Source: Lactifluus volemus
Lineage: Eukaryota > Basidiomycota > Agaricomycetes > Russulales > Russulaceae
DNA: 64,000 nucleotides
NCBI GenBank assembly: GCA_022376515.1
Contig: WTXI01000002.1
Span: 1,550,001 to 1,614,000, forward strand
Reading direction: 5' to 3'
In this document: in pieces, positions 44,387-56,588 of the stretch
Layout of the letters: the number at the start of each line of letters is the position of its first letter
Numbering within the stretch: position 1 is the stretch's first letter
Translations under genes and position numbers: made by a program
The notes under the pieces: generated by a model
The model's database searches: none
What the model was told of the DNA's origin: nothing
The model's input: only the letters and a program-made list of their open reading frames with translations

Positions 44387-47276
44387 TTAATGATCTCCGA
44401 ACAATTCCTTCATGAATGCTTCCGAATTCGCTGGACGTCCAAGGAGTTCCTAAAGAGTGCGCGGAATCGAAATCATCAGCTTTACCATTATCACCGTGGG
44501 AATCACCTCTCAGTTACCTCGAGGGAATCTAACTCCTCCCGGCTACCACCCGGTTGCAGGATACTCTTCCGGTAGCGGTCTCCACGTTTAGGATCGAGAG
44601 GATCGCCCTTGAAGACTGTCGAATACATGTCCACCGCAAAAACTTGAGAGTAAATGTACCTGTTCCCCTTCTATTATGCGATGGAGGAAGATGTACTGGG
44701 CTTCTATACGCACCCATAGTAGCCGGCGTCGTATCCACCAGTGAGATGCCCGAAGGAGCCTTGGCCTGCAATAATCTTACCACCTTTAACCAGCGAAACG
44801 CGCTCCCGCAGATTATTCCAAAGGGTTGTTATATCTTGCTTGTCTATGACAAAACCGTTTGCGCTGAGCTTCAACCACCACGCATGGGTGCTTACCCTTG
44901 TGGGTATGCACCTTGACATCGAACCGCGCGAAGAAAAGCTGACGCAAATAAAAAAGACCAACGTTGACGTAGCGGCTTTGGACATTTGCACGTGAGCACA
45001 GAGAGAAGTGATAACTCCTTTTTGCCAGCATACCTCTTGACGATCTTTTTGATCAACTCGGGCGATAGTGCCTCCCCTGTTTTGTAGTGTCTCGACATTT
45101 TTTCCAGGACTTTGGGTTCCCAGCACCTGTGAAGCACGTCAAAAATCAGGGCGCGATAGCTATATGTTGTGTTGAGATGCACCAATTCTCTAGCATTTGC
45201 GATGGTGCCTCCACAAAGTCGCGCGCGACGCTCGTCCCATGAAAGCGTGAAAATTGTGTACGGCTCAACAAGCCGTGGAAGACGTGGCCCATTTCATGGA
45301 AGAACGTAACAACGTCGTCGTGACGCATCAGGGCCGGGCGATCGGGAGTAGGTTTGGCGAGATTTGCGACCATCGCGGCCAGAGGATACGTACGCTTGCC
45401 GTCCGAACGTAGGTAGCCAGGGAGCAACGGCCAGACAGCTGCATGCCCATACTTGGATTCTAATCGCGCCATAAGCTCGGCAGACGGATAGTAGCAAAAC
45501 AAATGGTGACACACCGCGCGGGAAGAGGTCAAGATAGCAATATCCCACAAAGTCAGATTCAGATTTGGCATCTGCAGCCCAGACAGCAAACACTTGTGCA
45601 TCTGGATGCCAAGTCTGTGAATCTTTGATCTCGTGGAAGCGTACACCAAATAAATTCTGGTAAATCTCCAAGATCGCCGGGACGACAACAGATACTGGGA
45701 AGAATTCCTTTACAAGCGCGTCATCGAGGGAAAGCGATTTCTCGAGATACAACCGGTCGTAATAACGATAATCCCATATATAGAATTCGCCGTCGAAAGG
45801 CTCTCCTTGGCCTTGAGTTCATCGGCTTTGAGCTTGAGGAGCATTTCACGCTCCTGCACACCTAAAGGGCGCAGTCTTTGTTCGAGGTCCGTCAAAAACT
45901 GTAAATATTGGTCAATACATTGCTTCGATGTGATGCGTTGAACGGGCCTTTTCTATGTTGTCTCCACTCTTGACCATTTTAACCTCCGTGACATAGTCAG
46001 CCCAAGTCTTGTACCCGAGCAGGTCTGCAATACTACGTCGCAACTCGATCGCACGGTCAAGGAGCGGGGCATTCAACTCTAATCGAGCCTCATAGCTTTC
46101 ATGTGCTCGCCGACGCGTCTCCGCATTTTCCGCATACTTCAACTATCAACCCATCAGACATACATCAACAACAACTCCCACTTCAAACATACCACGGGAA
46201 ATATATCCGGCGTTTTATGTGTCACGTCGTACAGCTCCTTTCCATCTCTGTACGCCTTGTGTAGCCAGAGACTACGTCCTGGGGAACCCCTTTGAGATCA
46301 TCGAGGGTGAAGCTAACGAAACCCTGAGACCAATGAGGAATCCTGATCCACAAGATGAGTTCATATTCTAACTTACCTTCTCCTCATTGAAATTTTTCTG
46401 TTTCCTGTCAATGAGGTTGACGTCCATGAGCTGATGGATTGAATACACTGACGTTGAACTCTAAACAGACTTGCGACAACTCCTTCTTCCACCCTTTGAG
46501 TTGATCACGATCCGTTCTGGGAGACCAAGCCCTGCGCGCGTGCCATCTAGAATCATCTTGTCGACTAAACGTTGTTCCTCCGGATTGAGTTTCTTTCCGG
46601 AGGATTCGATATTCTTCTGGGCGGCGACCTTGGCGTTGTAGACATCGATTCGCATCGAGGACTCCACAGTGAAATCTCGAACGAGTTTCTCCGCTTCGTT
46701 GGATGCCTCGCGCAATTCTTTGACGGAGAGACGTTCTGATAGAATGAGAGTGGCTCCATGAGAGCTTCAAATTCTGCTTCGCTGCGTGCAAGCGCGGCCT
46801 AGGACCACAGTGTCAGGGAAAGCTTCGCACGTAGACATGAGTCTCTTACAAAGACCTGTGTTATATATGAGCCAAGAGAAGAATGGTGTAGGCCTTGCAC
46901 TCACCGTGTCGAAGTTACAGTTTGAGATTGGAAGGTTGGCCACTTGATCTTCAACGCTGCGATCTTTTTCGATTGCTTCTTTAGTCAATCTGAGTACATC
47001 TTCGGGTGTGTGCGTCCACACGGGGGGAGGTTGGGGAGGCGTGAGGTTGACCATGTTGGATGTAAATGAAGCTGAAGTATCAAATATACCGGACAGGGAT
47101 GATGATGCAGAAAGGAAGCGTAGAGTAGTTCTGCAACCTGGGACGAAACAGTATGCAGGAAAAGACCTTAAAGCAGAGCGGGGATCCCACCGTGTTGTAA
47201 GACTAGCAACGATGAGGCCACAACCAATGCTAAATGGTATGATTCGACGGGATTGTCTCGTGACGAGTGCGTACAT
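44387..47276 (-). CDS. M3 metallopeptidase, thimet oligopeptidase/saccharolysin type
   Basis: These zinc oligopeptidases (yeast Prd1) cleave short peptides in the cytosol and mitochondrial intermembrane space. The longest start, 47276, gives MYALVTRQSRRIIPFSIGCG and a 74-residue Arg/Ser-rich presequence. An internal ATG (47052-47054) gives MVNLTPPQPPPVWTHTPEDV, where the family domain begins. Other segments: KYAENAETRRRAHESYEARL, LLDRAIELRRSIADLLGYKT, IYQNLFGVRFHEIKDSQTWH. The zinc site is VVTFFHEMGHVFHGLLSRTQ with HEMGH, followed by FHGTSVARDFVEAPSQMLEN. The end, ELLGRPANSEAFMKELFGDH with stop at 44387, follows an intron. The gene is head to head with the apyrase gene, 89 bases apart. It is the complete parent of the truncated copy at 40440-41895. 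Confidence 0.9.
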
Positions 47277-47365
47277 TGAAGACGATGTATCGTGTGAAAA
47301 ATAAGTTTCTCTAATTAGCTTGGCTCTCTCACTCCTCCGTTCACAACAAAGCCGCCATCTAAGCC
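47277..47365. promoter_or_regulatory. 89-base divergent promoter, M3 peptidase / apyrase
   Basis: Start codons at 47276 (minus) and 47366 (plus) leave 89 bases. If the peptidase instead starts at its internal ATG (47054), the spacer is 311 bases, which would also allow two leader forms. Confidence 0.55.
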
Positions 47366-49662
47366 ATGCCACCACCGATAGCCACCGATGCGTGGTTCTA
47401 CTCGCGCCGTTTTGGTATCGTCGTCGACGCAGGTTCGTCCGGCTCCCGTCTCCAGATATACAGTTGGAACGACCCCCGCGTGGTGAGCAGTGCGCTTAGT
47501 GCCGAGGCGAGTCGTTCTCTTCCCAGGGTAGAGAAAGGCACGCAAAGAGACGATGATTGGGTCATCAAAGTCGAGCCGGGTGCGTAACTGGTACAATACA
47601 TAGTATCATGCTCCTTATTATATCCAGGCATCTCATCCTTCGCAGAAAATTTAGACGATATCCCGGCTTACCTCGCACCGCTGCTCGAACATGCTCGGAC
47701 ACACATTCCCCCATCGCTTCACCCAGAAACACCGCTTTTCCTACTGGCAACCGCCGGCATGCGTCTGTTAACTTCAGAACATCAAGCTGCGGTGCTTCAG
47801 GCTACCTGCCATTTTCTCAAGCTCCACTCAGATTTCCGCATAGACGACCCTTCCCCTATCGGTCCATGTGGTTCCAGTGTTCGGATTATATCTGGAGAAG
47901 AGGAGGGTCTATTTGGATGGATATCCGTCAATTATCTTATGGACGGGTTCGGTCCTTCAAACTCAGACCGTTCCACATACGGCTTCTTGGATATGGGTGG
48001 TGCCTCTACTCAGATAGCATTCGAGCCAAGCTCAGAGGAACAGGGCAACACACAAAACTTGATGGACGTACGCTTGCGTCTGATGGGTGGAGAAGAAATC
48101 AGTCATAAGGTTTTTGTGACGACATGGTTGGGGTATGGAACGAATCAGGCTAGGGAGCGGTATGTTGGACAGGTTATCAAACAATACGAACACTCTCGCC
48201 CACCCTTGACGGATGAATCCCCTCCGGTTGTCGAGGTTATCGAAGATCCCTGTCTACATAGAGGTCTTACACTCGACGAGTCGCCTGTCTATTCCGAACC
48301 GTCTACACCCCACGAACGGACACCTCACAAGTTACAAGGGGTAGGCTCTTTCGGACGCTGTCTAGAAGAAACGTTGCCACTTCTCAACCATACGGCCCAT
48401 GTCCTGATCCCCCATGTCTATTTAACGGCGTTCATGTCCCCCCCATTGATTTCTCTGTGTCACACTTCATTGGGATCTCCGAGTACTGGTATTCATCAGA
48501 GCACGTATTTGGCTTGGGTGGACCATACGACTTCGTGCAATATGAGCGAGCGGCGCAGGAGTTCTGTGGGATGCCATGGAATGAGATCCTTCGCATGCAC
48601 GAGGAGTCAAAGAAGAGACAATCGGGTGGACAGAGTGGAGGTGAAGATGGCCAGGTTGTGGGGCTGGAGAAGTGGAGTGATCGGGTGGAGGTTTCGCGGT
48701 TACAAATGCAGTGTTTCAAGGCCGCATGGATCGTCAATGTTCTTCATGAAGGCCTCCGTATGCCAAGGATCGTAGACCCCGGTGGGAATGACACGACTCA
48801 AGGGGATGAGATCAAGGATCAGGCGGAGAGGAAGGGTTTGTGGCGGCCCTGGTTCCAGTCTATGGAGTCCGTTGGGGACATGGCTATCAGTTGGACACTG
48901 GGGAAAATGGTTCTTGAGGCAAGCAAAGCAGTTCCACCTCGTGCCAAGAATAGTAGACCACTCCCAGACCCTCACGAAGGTGTCCCCAAAATTGATTATT
49001 CGCCTGAGAACCCGATTTACCCACCGCTTCCCCTCGGTCTCGGTGCCATTGACGACCACATTTCATCCCACCTTTCCCCATCACTGACCCTTGGGTTTCC
49101 CCTCGCGGCTGTGCTGACCTTCCTTTTCATGGCTATCTGCGTTTCTTTCATTGCCCACCGGCTCCGTCGTCATATCCTCCGTCGTCTCACGTTGCTTTCT
49201 CCCAGGCGCAATCGGGATCTAGCTGAACTGTCTATGGAACAAGGTGGTTATGTTCGTGACGACAGTCCCGTTTCATCACCGCATCCGTCAAGGGCATCAT
49301 CTCTTCCTCTTTTCCGGTGGTGGAGATACCTACGCCGAATTGCACCTGTGTGGCGTCGTCACCGGCCACCGCACCACGCCAATCAAATCTACAGATCACT
49401 CACACGATCGATTCCCCCTTCACCCATACCGCCGTCTCATTCATCCACACTCGTTCAACAATCAGATGCATCAGCGCCCGCATCTACGTCCTCATCGCCA
49501 ACATTGGGCAACCACGAGGACCCCGTATTTTTCAGAAACGCTGATGCTGGAGAGGCTTCTTCGATATCTCTGTATTCAAAGTCGAGGAATTCATCAATGG
49601 TCAGTTTGGTCCCACGCCAACCGTTATCACGGACAAGTACTGGACTTTCCGCTGTGCACTAA
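47366..49662 (+). CDS. GDA1/CD39 nucleoside phosphatase (apyrase), membrane-bound
   Basis: These enzymes hydrolyse nucleoside di- and triphosphates in the Golgi lumen and support glycosylation. The apyrase-conserved regions are FGIVVDAGSSGSRLQIYSW, LFLLATAGMRLL, RIISGEEEGLFGWISVNYL and YGFLDMGGASTQIAFEPS. Later come FVTTWLGYGTNQARERYV, FIGISEYWYSSEHVFGLGGP and LQMQCFKAAWIVNVLHEGL. A single membrane helix, FPLAAVLTFLFMAICVSFIA, near residue 560 is followed by a basic stop-transfer run and a Ser/Arg-rich cytosolic tail. This Ynd1-like layout is more probable than a Gda1-like one. One intron lies after VIKVEPG (about 47582-47630). The frame shifts at 48396-48398: HTA and PCPDPPCLFNGVHVPPIDF are in frames one base apart, and one lost C explains it. 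Stop at 49660-49662. Confidence 0.9.
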
Positions 49663-50649
49663 AAATGCACATTCGTTCCAATGACATTTTAGATTTGTTA
49701 GTTTTCCAGATTGACAGTTCGTATATTGCCGGCTTCGTATGTTGCCCGTGTGGCTGTCACGTTCCATTTTTAACTTTATCTCTACGTGCTTCCACGGACC
49801 TGTCGATACCCATCATATGACTTATTATACTTTCTGGACCACATGCGTAGTTGGTATTACTTCTTGTCTCCACGCTGAATCCGGTTACTCTGGGACAGAG
49901 CGCACGCGATGCCCTAATCGAAGTTGAGAACCTTCCCATCAGCCATTATCACACTTCTCGCCTGAGCGCTGAAACCCGAGTGCCTGGCTTGGCTTAACTT
50001 AACCTACTTTGCAACTCGACAACACAGCGACAACGTCCACCTTTCACTTCATCACAGTCGCTGACTGACATTCGCTGGCAGAAGCAAGAACCAGCCAACC
50101 GATCTCTCCAATTCTATTTATCACGTTGGAATGCGTGCAGCACCGTGACACATTTTCGAAGACGAGAGTAATGAGGCAAAAGGCGTCACTACAAAGAACA
50201 TAACTCGGGATGCGATCACCCTGGGATACGAAGCAGGACAAGTCAGCCCGACAATACGGCAACGGCCCAAAAACCCAGCTAGGACACCCTGGGTTCATCC
50301 CCGGACAAAAGGGACGGGAAGTCTAGTCACGGTGTGCACCTCGATATCCAGTTATGGGCATAGATCACAAGCGAAGCCTCAGAACCCGTGCTACCCTCTT
50401 GGCCCGTACTCGTGCGCATTGTGGCATTGGAGTGCGAGTCCATCACGGGATCACAAATCTGACAGAAGACATTTGGAGAACCACCTGACGGGTAAGGTGA
50501 GAAATTTTTCATAAAGACATCCGTGAAACAGAAACAGCAGGTGGTCGGAAAATGCAAATTACCTCTGGTAGCCTGGGAGATCTGTTGTTACGGTGCACCA
50601 GCGCCAGGAGAGGACCATAATGGCGCTAAGCAGGCTAAGGGCTAGGCTA
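49663..50649. other. Convergent intergenic region, about 1 kb
   Basis: No recognisable gene or RNA. Small open frames on both strands lack motifs. It must contain the 3' untranslated DNA of the apyrase gene and of the minus-strand gene that ends at 50650. Confidence 0.5.
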
Positions 50650-52955
50650 TCAACGACCAAGCGGTGGATTCCGAGGTCGCAAGGACCTCCGACTGGAAGA
50701 CTCGTCGACGGCAACACCTGGAAAGGGCCGTGAGTCGACGTCGACCTTTCTCGTTGTCATTCTTCTCATCCGAGAGACCTCCTCAACCCATGTTCTTTCC
50801 TCTGATTTTGCTAAGGCTATCAAATGTAGTCGCTCTTCATCATCTGGCGATAGGAGGTCTGGTGTTCGTCGCTCCCCAGACCGCCATAATAAGAGCTGAA
50901 GAGTGGCTTCGTGGAACAGCACGAGGAGGCAGTACTGTCAATTTGCATAAGGTGACAATAGTGGGAGGGAGAGATTGGGGGTTACTTTCTTACCTGGAGC
51001 TTGTCGCCTTCAGAAAGTGCTTCGTAGCTCGGAGATCCCAATTGCCGCATGGTTTCGCATGGCTCGATCTAGTTATTGAGGGGGGAATATGAATGCGAGA
51101 GCTGATGACGGTTACCTAACTCACGTCCGTTGATAACGACGCAGGGGAGAAGTACGCCAATGAGGATGTTTTGCATTCCGAAATCTGAGACTTGTCAGCT
51201 CGTAATCTACTAAAGGTATTGATCTTTAAGCCTTACGCTATTCCGGGAAGCGGGGGAGTCGGGGGGCTGCTCCACCTGAAGGTCTGTAGACTTACAAGCA
51301 TCTTGAGTAAGTGCGGGGTTCAATATACCATTGTTCTGGGCTTACCAGTCCACTTTCGGATTCTAAATCCCCAAGAGAGGGGCAACTACCTTTCTGTGAG
51401 TGCATAGGGCCCAGACCCAGGATTGGAGAGCCCTTCCTAATTGAGAAACCTCGCGGGCGGTCAAATCTCCTTTGCCCGTTCCGGCTTTTCGTAAACGGAG
51501 ACGCGAGGAACCACCCTGCATAAACGCTTGGTGTCGATCCCTCGCAGGGTAGTAGGTCTCGTTTAAAATGGCCTTGATGACAGGCTTGACGTATGCGAAT
51601 TGCTCTCGAATGGACAGCCCACAAAAACCGCCAGGACTCGGTGGAGGCATCACATGGTCAACGGCAACTGTTTCCCATGGAACGGATTCGCCATCCGAAT
51701 CAGTGTCCGTCTCTTCTTCATCACTGACGTAGCGTCCCAACTGTCCATAAATGAGAACTGCTTTATGTGACCGAGTATGGACTCACTTTACAGGTGTGAA
51801 ATTCCGGCTCATCTAAGGTGTAGAACATATCTCTCGAGACAATACAGAACGTGTCATCCTTGAACCGCACCCGATACTTTGGAGAGATTGAGGGCGTCCT
51901 TGGGGGTATATATTCCTCTATGCGTGCAGCCCAATACTCAGTCTTTCCCCTTCTTTCCAGAGAGAAAACGAGTTCCCCTGGGATTTCCAGCAAAGGGTCG
52001 CATGGAGGAGGAGACCATCGCACTACGGTTCGAATTAGAAAGGCCCATTGCGCAACAAAAGGCATCAGCTCTCAGACCAGGGATTTTCGAACTGTTCGTT
52101 GATGTATCCACTCTGCCCATCGGCTCCTCTGCCTTGCGTTCATGCATGCGTACAGTCCCAACTCTGTACGATGACAAATTGGATGGTAAACCGTCGTTCA
52201 GAACGGCATCGGCTTCAAGTGCAAGATCCACCGCAAAACGCCAGGCTTCATCCAGGGCAGTTCTCGATCGCTTTGACGAGGCCCCTTGCCGAGGGCTACT
52301 CCCGGAACATCGAAACGTCGCTGAACTGAAACGTATGATATCCTGACCAGGCCACTTGAAAGAACGGATACAGGATAGAGACGGAGCCTCCAATTGGATA
52401 CTCCTTGGCGCAGCGGATGAGATCTCCCCATAGAGAGAAATGGTGAGGGGTCCGGCGTTCAGCTGCCCTTCGGTAACCTGTGTGGACATGGTCAGTTGAC
52501 CGACAACTAAGGAGCGTTGAGTGAGCATACACATGCAGGCCACCAGTAACTCTCGGGATCACCCCGCTCGTTGGAAGCGAGCCTTCCGGACCTCGTCACT
52601 CGAATCCACACTAAGGGGCTTGAATCAGAAGCCCTGCCCTGCAAGGAGTCGGGAAGAGGCTCTCGTTCATGTTGTCGAGTGTGACGACGTTGTGGGGAAA
52701 TTAATGGCGATACGGTCTCTAGAAGACATGTCTCCTTGAATGGTGAGCATATATTATTAGAAGAATGGGCTGACCGTCGACGCTTGAGAGGTCAGACGAT
52801 GAGAAAGCGGATATTGGTCCGTCTGAGTACGCGCGCTTTCGCCTTTGTCCACCAGTAGTTGGCGCTGAGGTATCAGCGTCAGCGCTGGATTCCCCAGAGC
52901 CAGATATGTCGTAAGGGGTCAGACTCTCTCCATGAGAAAGGCAACGGGGGGCCAT
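50650..52955 (-). CDS. Hypothetical protein with PWWP-like and Tudor-like segments
   Basis: I do not recognise a named gene. The probable start at 52955 gives MAPRCLSHGESLTPYDISGS, a Ser-rich acidic region. After two introns, VWIRVTRSGRLASNERGDPE then SYWWPAC joins to VTEGQLNAGPLTISLYGE; the aromatic YWWPA followed by a short beta-rich stretch resembles a PWWP fold. Further on, EIPGELVFSLERRGKTEYWA and ARIEEYIPP, KYRVRFKDDTFCIVSRDMFY and LDEPEFHTC look like a Tudor/chromo-type barrel. GRYVSDEEETDTDSDGE follows. The end has HLIALAKSEERTWVEEVSRM and a basic tail RSLRPRNPPLGR, stopping at 50650. Together this suggests a nuclear chromatin-associated protein, but only by fold-like resemblance. Exon borders at 51000-51360 are not settled. 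Confidence 0.6.
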
Positions 52956-53744
52956 CTACATATACCGGTGATCGAAGTTAATGGCCCGGCAATGATAAAG
53001 CCGACGGGCGAGGTTTGGGTTCACGGAAAACCCACACTGGGAGTATTAGCGCTCAGGTTCAACACAGCCACGCCGCCATGTAGTAACGTTTTTATGATCG
53101 CCTGCTAAATTACGCTGATGACGGGAAAACTTTAACATAATGTCTCAGCTCAGTCATTGCGATCTCCTTTTGACATTATCACCCAGCTGAGCGTAACACC
53201 AAACTATGCGGGGCCCGCACCTTCGGGCAATTCGGCTGGGGTCACTGAAAGCTTGGCCTTAACCACTTCCGATCACTCCACAGCGAGATTAACCTTACAC
53301 CACCACCATCAGTTCCATGAGCAGCAAGGATGGAAGTAGTCTTATTGCCGATCTACCGACCATTCATAGGCTCTGGTCCTCTGCGTTGACAATTTGCCAC
53401 CTGCCAGTCGTTAGCCTCATTCTTTCTCATTTTGAAATGATGCAGCCCATCGATAGGCAAGTAGGGTCTTCATATAACCATTTCCAAAACATGGCAACGA
53501 TATAAACGATACAAAGACGAAGGACAATGCAACATGACCTACTGTAACAGTTATCAGATGAATTAAAGCAATAGTCCAAGCGCTCAAGTACCAGTGACCC
53601 TGCCAGTGTTGCGCCGTCAACCCTTGTGACCTCTCATGTAACTGCCAGTTGTCTTGCAACACCACCGCGTCCTTCTATCTAGTGAATATAGCACGAGTAA
53701 ATTCTACACAATGTTCGCACAGTAAAGACAGACAGCATGGCGGA
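52956..53744. other. Intergenic, start of the membrane-protein array
   Basis: I find no supported feature. Short frames at 53157-53339 and 53417-53665 show no family motif. The left end should contain the promoter of the gene starting at 52955. Confidence 0.45.
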
Positions 53745-55576
53745 CTAAACGCCATCTTCGGGGCCCCACTTAGACTTCAAATCTTCGATAGCCTCACCGT
53801 CTTCCGGTTCGGTGTTCACAACGATTGACCGTTCGATGCGCACTTGAAGATAACCATCGTCCTTCTCCTCACCAAGATCCCCTTGCGACCCTGTTGAGTG
53901 AACTCGGTTAACTGTGCCCTCGCTCATTGTCCCTCCGGAGTCACGGTGGCACACGGTTGATGGGACGACATGCGGAATTAGTGGTCGTATTACGGACTTC
54001 TGTTCCGTTCTGGCCTCTAACCATTCCATTGGATCGATTTACCTTACTGTGCAGTGGTGAGATACGTACCTCTTGGGTGAATGAGAATGCGTTGACTTGT
54101 AATCCATGTGATTGCATTTCCCAGCGATGCACTACAGCCAGTGTGGTCAGACCAGAGGCGAAGTGTCTCAGTAGAAAAAAAAGCCATTTACGCAGCCGTC
54201 TGAGCGGAGTGCAAGGTGCCTCGATGTATGAGGATGTTCGTTGCATTCACAACTGTAGGAAAATAGGGTCAGTGAGTATGTATGGCCAACCTAACCAAGG
54301 AACGTGCCTGTAACAACAATGAAATAACCCAAACCATCGTATAACAGCCTTTATTTGGAATAAGACTTCTGACAGCAATTAGCCAGAAAACGACTTACAT
54401 CTTCACGAGCTGCGAGGCGCTGCAAACAGTCAGAACTAACGTCATGTACGGGAACCTTGAAAGGAACACGGCTCACGCGGACGCTCCCGACGGAGTGGAC
54501 TTCATCTTGAGAAGGCAGACTGTCGAAATCGACAGTACAAGAAAATCGTATAACATGGCTACCATATAAAAGGCCCAGATAGATGTGATCAATCTTGGAT
54601 CTGCATTTGAAATCATGCAACTAAAATCGACTGTTAAAACGGCCAATTAGGAAGAGGGGAGACTTAACATACTTTCCCTAATCACAAGTTTTGCCACACG
54701 ACCTTCAATATACTTCCCACAAAACAAGTAAGGCTACACTCACATGCGCCGTCACGGCTGTGTGGTACAGTACCAATGAGTCGATATCAATAGCAGAGGC
54801 TCTTTAAACTCACGCCTCTGATGAAACAAATCTGTTTCCCATTGAAACTGGGTTCATATATCAGCATACGTGTCTTCGAATCAGGGATGCCCACAACATA
54901 CTCCTACAACAATGAAATACCCCAACAGAATGACCCTGCCGACCCAGACATTGCGCCGGGCAATGTTGTACGCCCTGAAGTTCTTTGTCGGATCCAGGGC
55001 AGGAAAAGCAGGTCGGTTTAGACCTACCGAATACCTAGAATTGCCTGCGACACCATGATTTGGAGCACTGGAAATTTGCGCAACTCTGAGCCATCACTGT
55101 TGAACAGTGTAGAGCAACGACACCAACATTTGAACACAGGTATGACATAGAAGTAACGGCCGCAGGATTCTGGCGAGAAATCACGGGAGAAAAAGCCCAC
55201 ATTACTGACGACTATCAGGATTGCGCTGATATATCTACAGAACCAGTGAGCAGATGTCTCAAGAAACTGTATTCAAAGACATGCCGAATAAGAATGAATA
55301 GAATAAGGCCCAATCTATCGAACGGGTGCTATGTGAATCTTGACTTTGTGAGCTTTTATCGACCTTCTTACCTCCCCCCGTCGGAGGACCGATACAATCG
55401 ATACTCCAAAGGTATGGTGAGAAGATAGCTAGCCAAATATTTGAGCTACGATGAGAAGAAGCAGGGAAACTTGGAACGTACTCGTAAGCAGCGATAGACA
55501 TCGACACAACACGTATGTTGGCAGTTACTGCGAATTCACCTGGACTTAGAGCCGTGGGAGTAGCAAGTATACCCAT
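53745..55576 (-). CDS. DUF6533-type seven-helix membrane protein, array copy A
   Basis: DUF6533 proteins are a large Agaricomycete family of predicted seven-helix membrane proteins of unknown function. The start at 55576 gives MGILATPTALSPGEFAVTAN and IRVVSMSIAA; splicing at GA|GTACG..CTAG|C creates YDYLLTIPLEYRLYRSSDGG, the family signature. Next come RLGLILFILIRHVFEYS, CGRYFYVIPVFK and LQIMVSQAILGIR. The distal part has NADPRLITSIWAFYMVAMLY and DFLVLSISTVCLLKMKS, then LLYDGLGYFIVVT, VVNATNILIHRGTLH and LGNAITWITSQRILIHPR. A polar cytosolic tail contains GYLQVRIERSIVVNTEPEDG. Copy A has an in-frame stop (TAA at about 54043) between HPRGTYLTTAQ and the tail where copy C reads through, so it is either spliced, mis-sequenced or damaged there. 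Confidence 0.65.
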
Positions 55577-56588
55577 GGCTGAGATGTCTAATAATGTTAC
55601 AAGAGATGTAAGAAAAGTGTGAAGAAAGGGGAGAAGGGTAATCTTCAGAGTCGCATCCTAGCGACCGTGTGGAAGAGCTGTGATATTTATGAATTTTGTG
55701 ATCCCACCACACGTTGTCTCAGAGAGCCCGAATCAACTTGGAACTCAGGGTTGGTGTCGGTTACTTTCCCGCTATCGGGAGCCGAGAATCCGAGCCGATG
55801 ATAACTTGAGAGCAGAGCAGTAACATAGCCGGAAGGAGGTAGTCGTGCCTTGATCGGAAATGATCATACTAGGGGTTGGGTAACAACGGTAAATTGCTGG
55901 GATGAGCTCCTTTGGTACAATTGGATATCTTGGGGTGACACATTGGAAGGAATATGATAACCACGGCTTGCGGAATGCTATGTGACATAACGTGGTAACT
56001 GTAGCCATATAGATTTTGCCTGATGTATAGATTCCAGAAAGTCCTGACTTTTTCTAGAAGTTCAACGGTCATACCGGGCACGCACAAAGAAAGCCTGTTA
56101 AAAAGACGAGTAAGACACCGAAATATGGTTATCGGGAAAGAAAGACACGTACAATTGACTCGGTTCAACCCAAGAAAAGTTGTGAGGATATGATGTGAGG
56201 CTTCGCCAGGTCGCGGATTGCTTGGTTGCAGTTCCCACAGTTGTTTACGTAAGTCGGCTGCGTCCCCGACTCCCTGCAGGGATCTATAATTTGATGTATT
56301 GTAGCTGATATTAACACTACCCCCAGGTCTGAAACGGCATATAGCAACGGCAATCAGTGGTTCTGCGAGTGACAGGATGCTTTGGGACGTTCCGATTTAG
56401 GTCCCGTTCCCGATACTCACTTACTAGCGACTCGGAGTAGAACAACATTCAATTTGTCGCACTTGAACTATGATCATATGCATCAATGGCGGGTGGACAT
56501 GCAGTATGGTTTAGCAATCAGCTTGGCAAAGACTGTCTTCAAGCTAGTTTAACAAATAGTAGCTGCGTACCATCTACTCGTCATGTCA
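55577..56588. other. Duplicated upstream flank of array copy A
   Basis: Sequence upstream of copy A (about 55640-56350) is similar to that upstream of copy C (61800-62340): for example the GAGAGCCCGA at 55727/61890, the TTTGGTACA followed by TTGGATATCTTG-like text at 55910/62090, and the CATGTGATA/ATGACATA region. Indels between the two disrupt all frames, so I read it as promoter and leader DNA duplicated with the gene. Confidence 0.5.
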
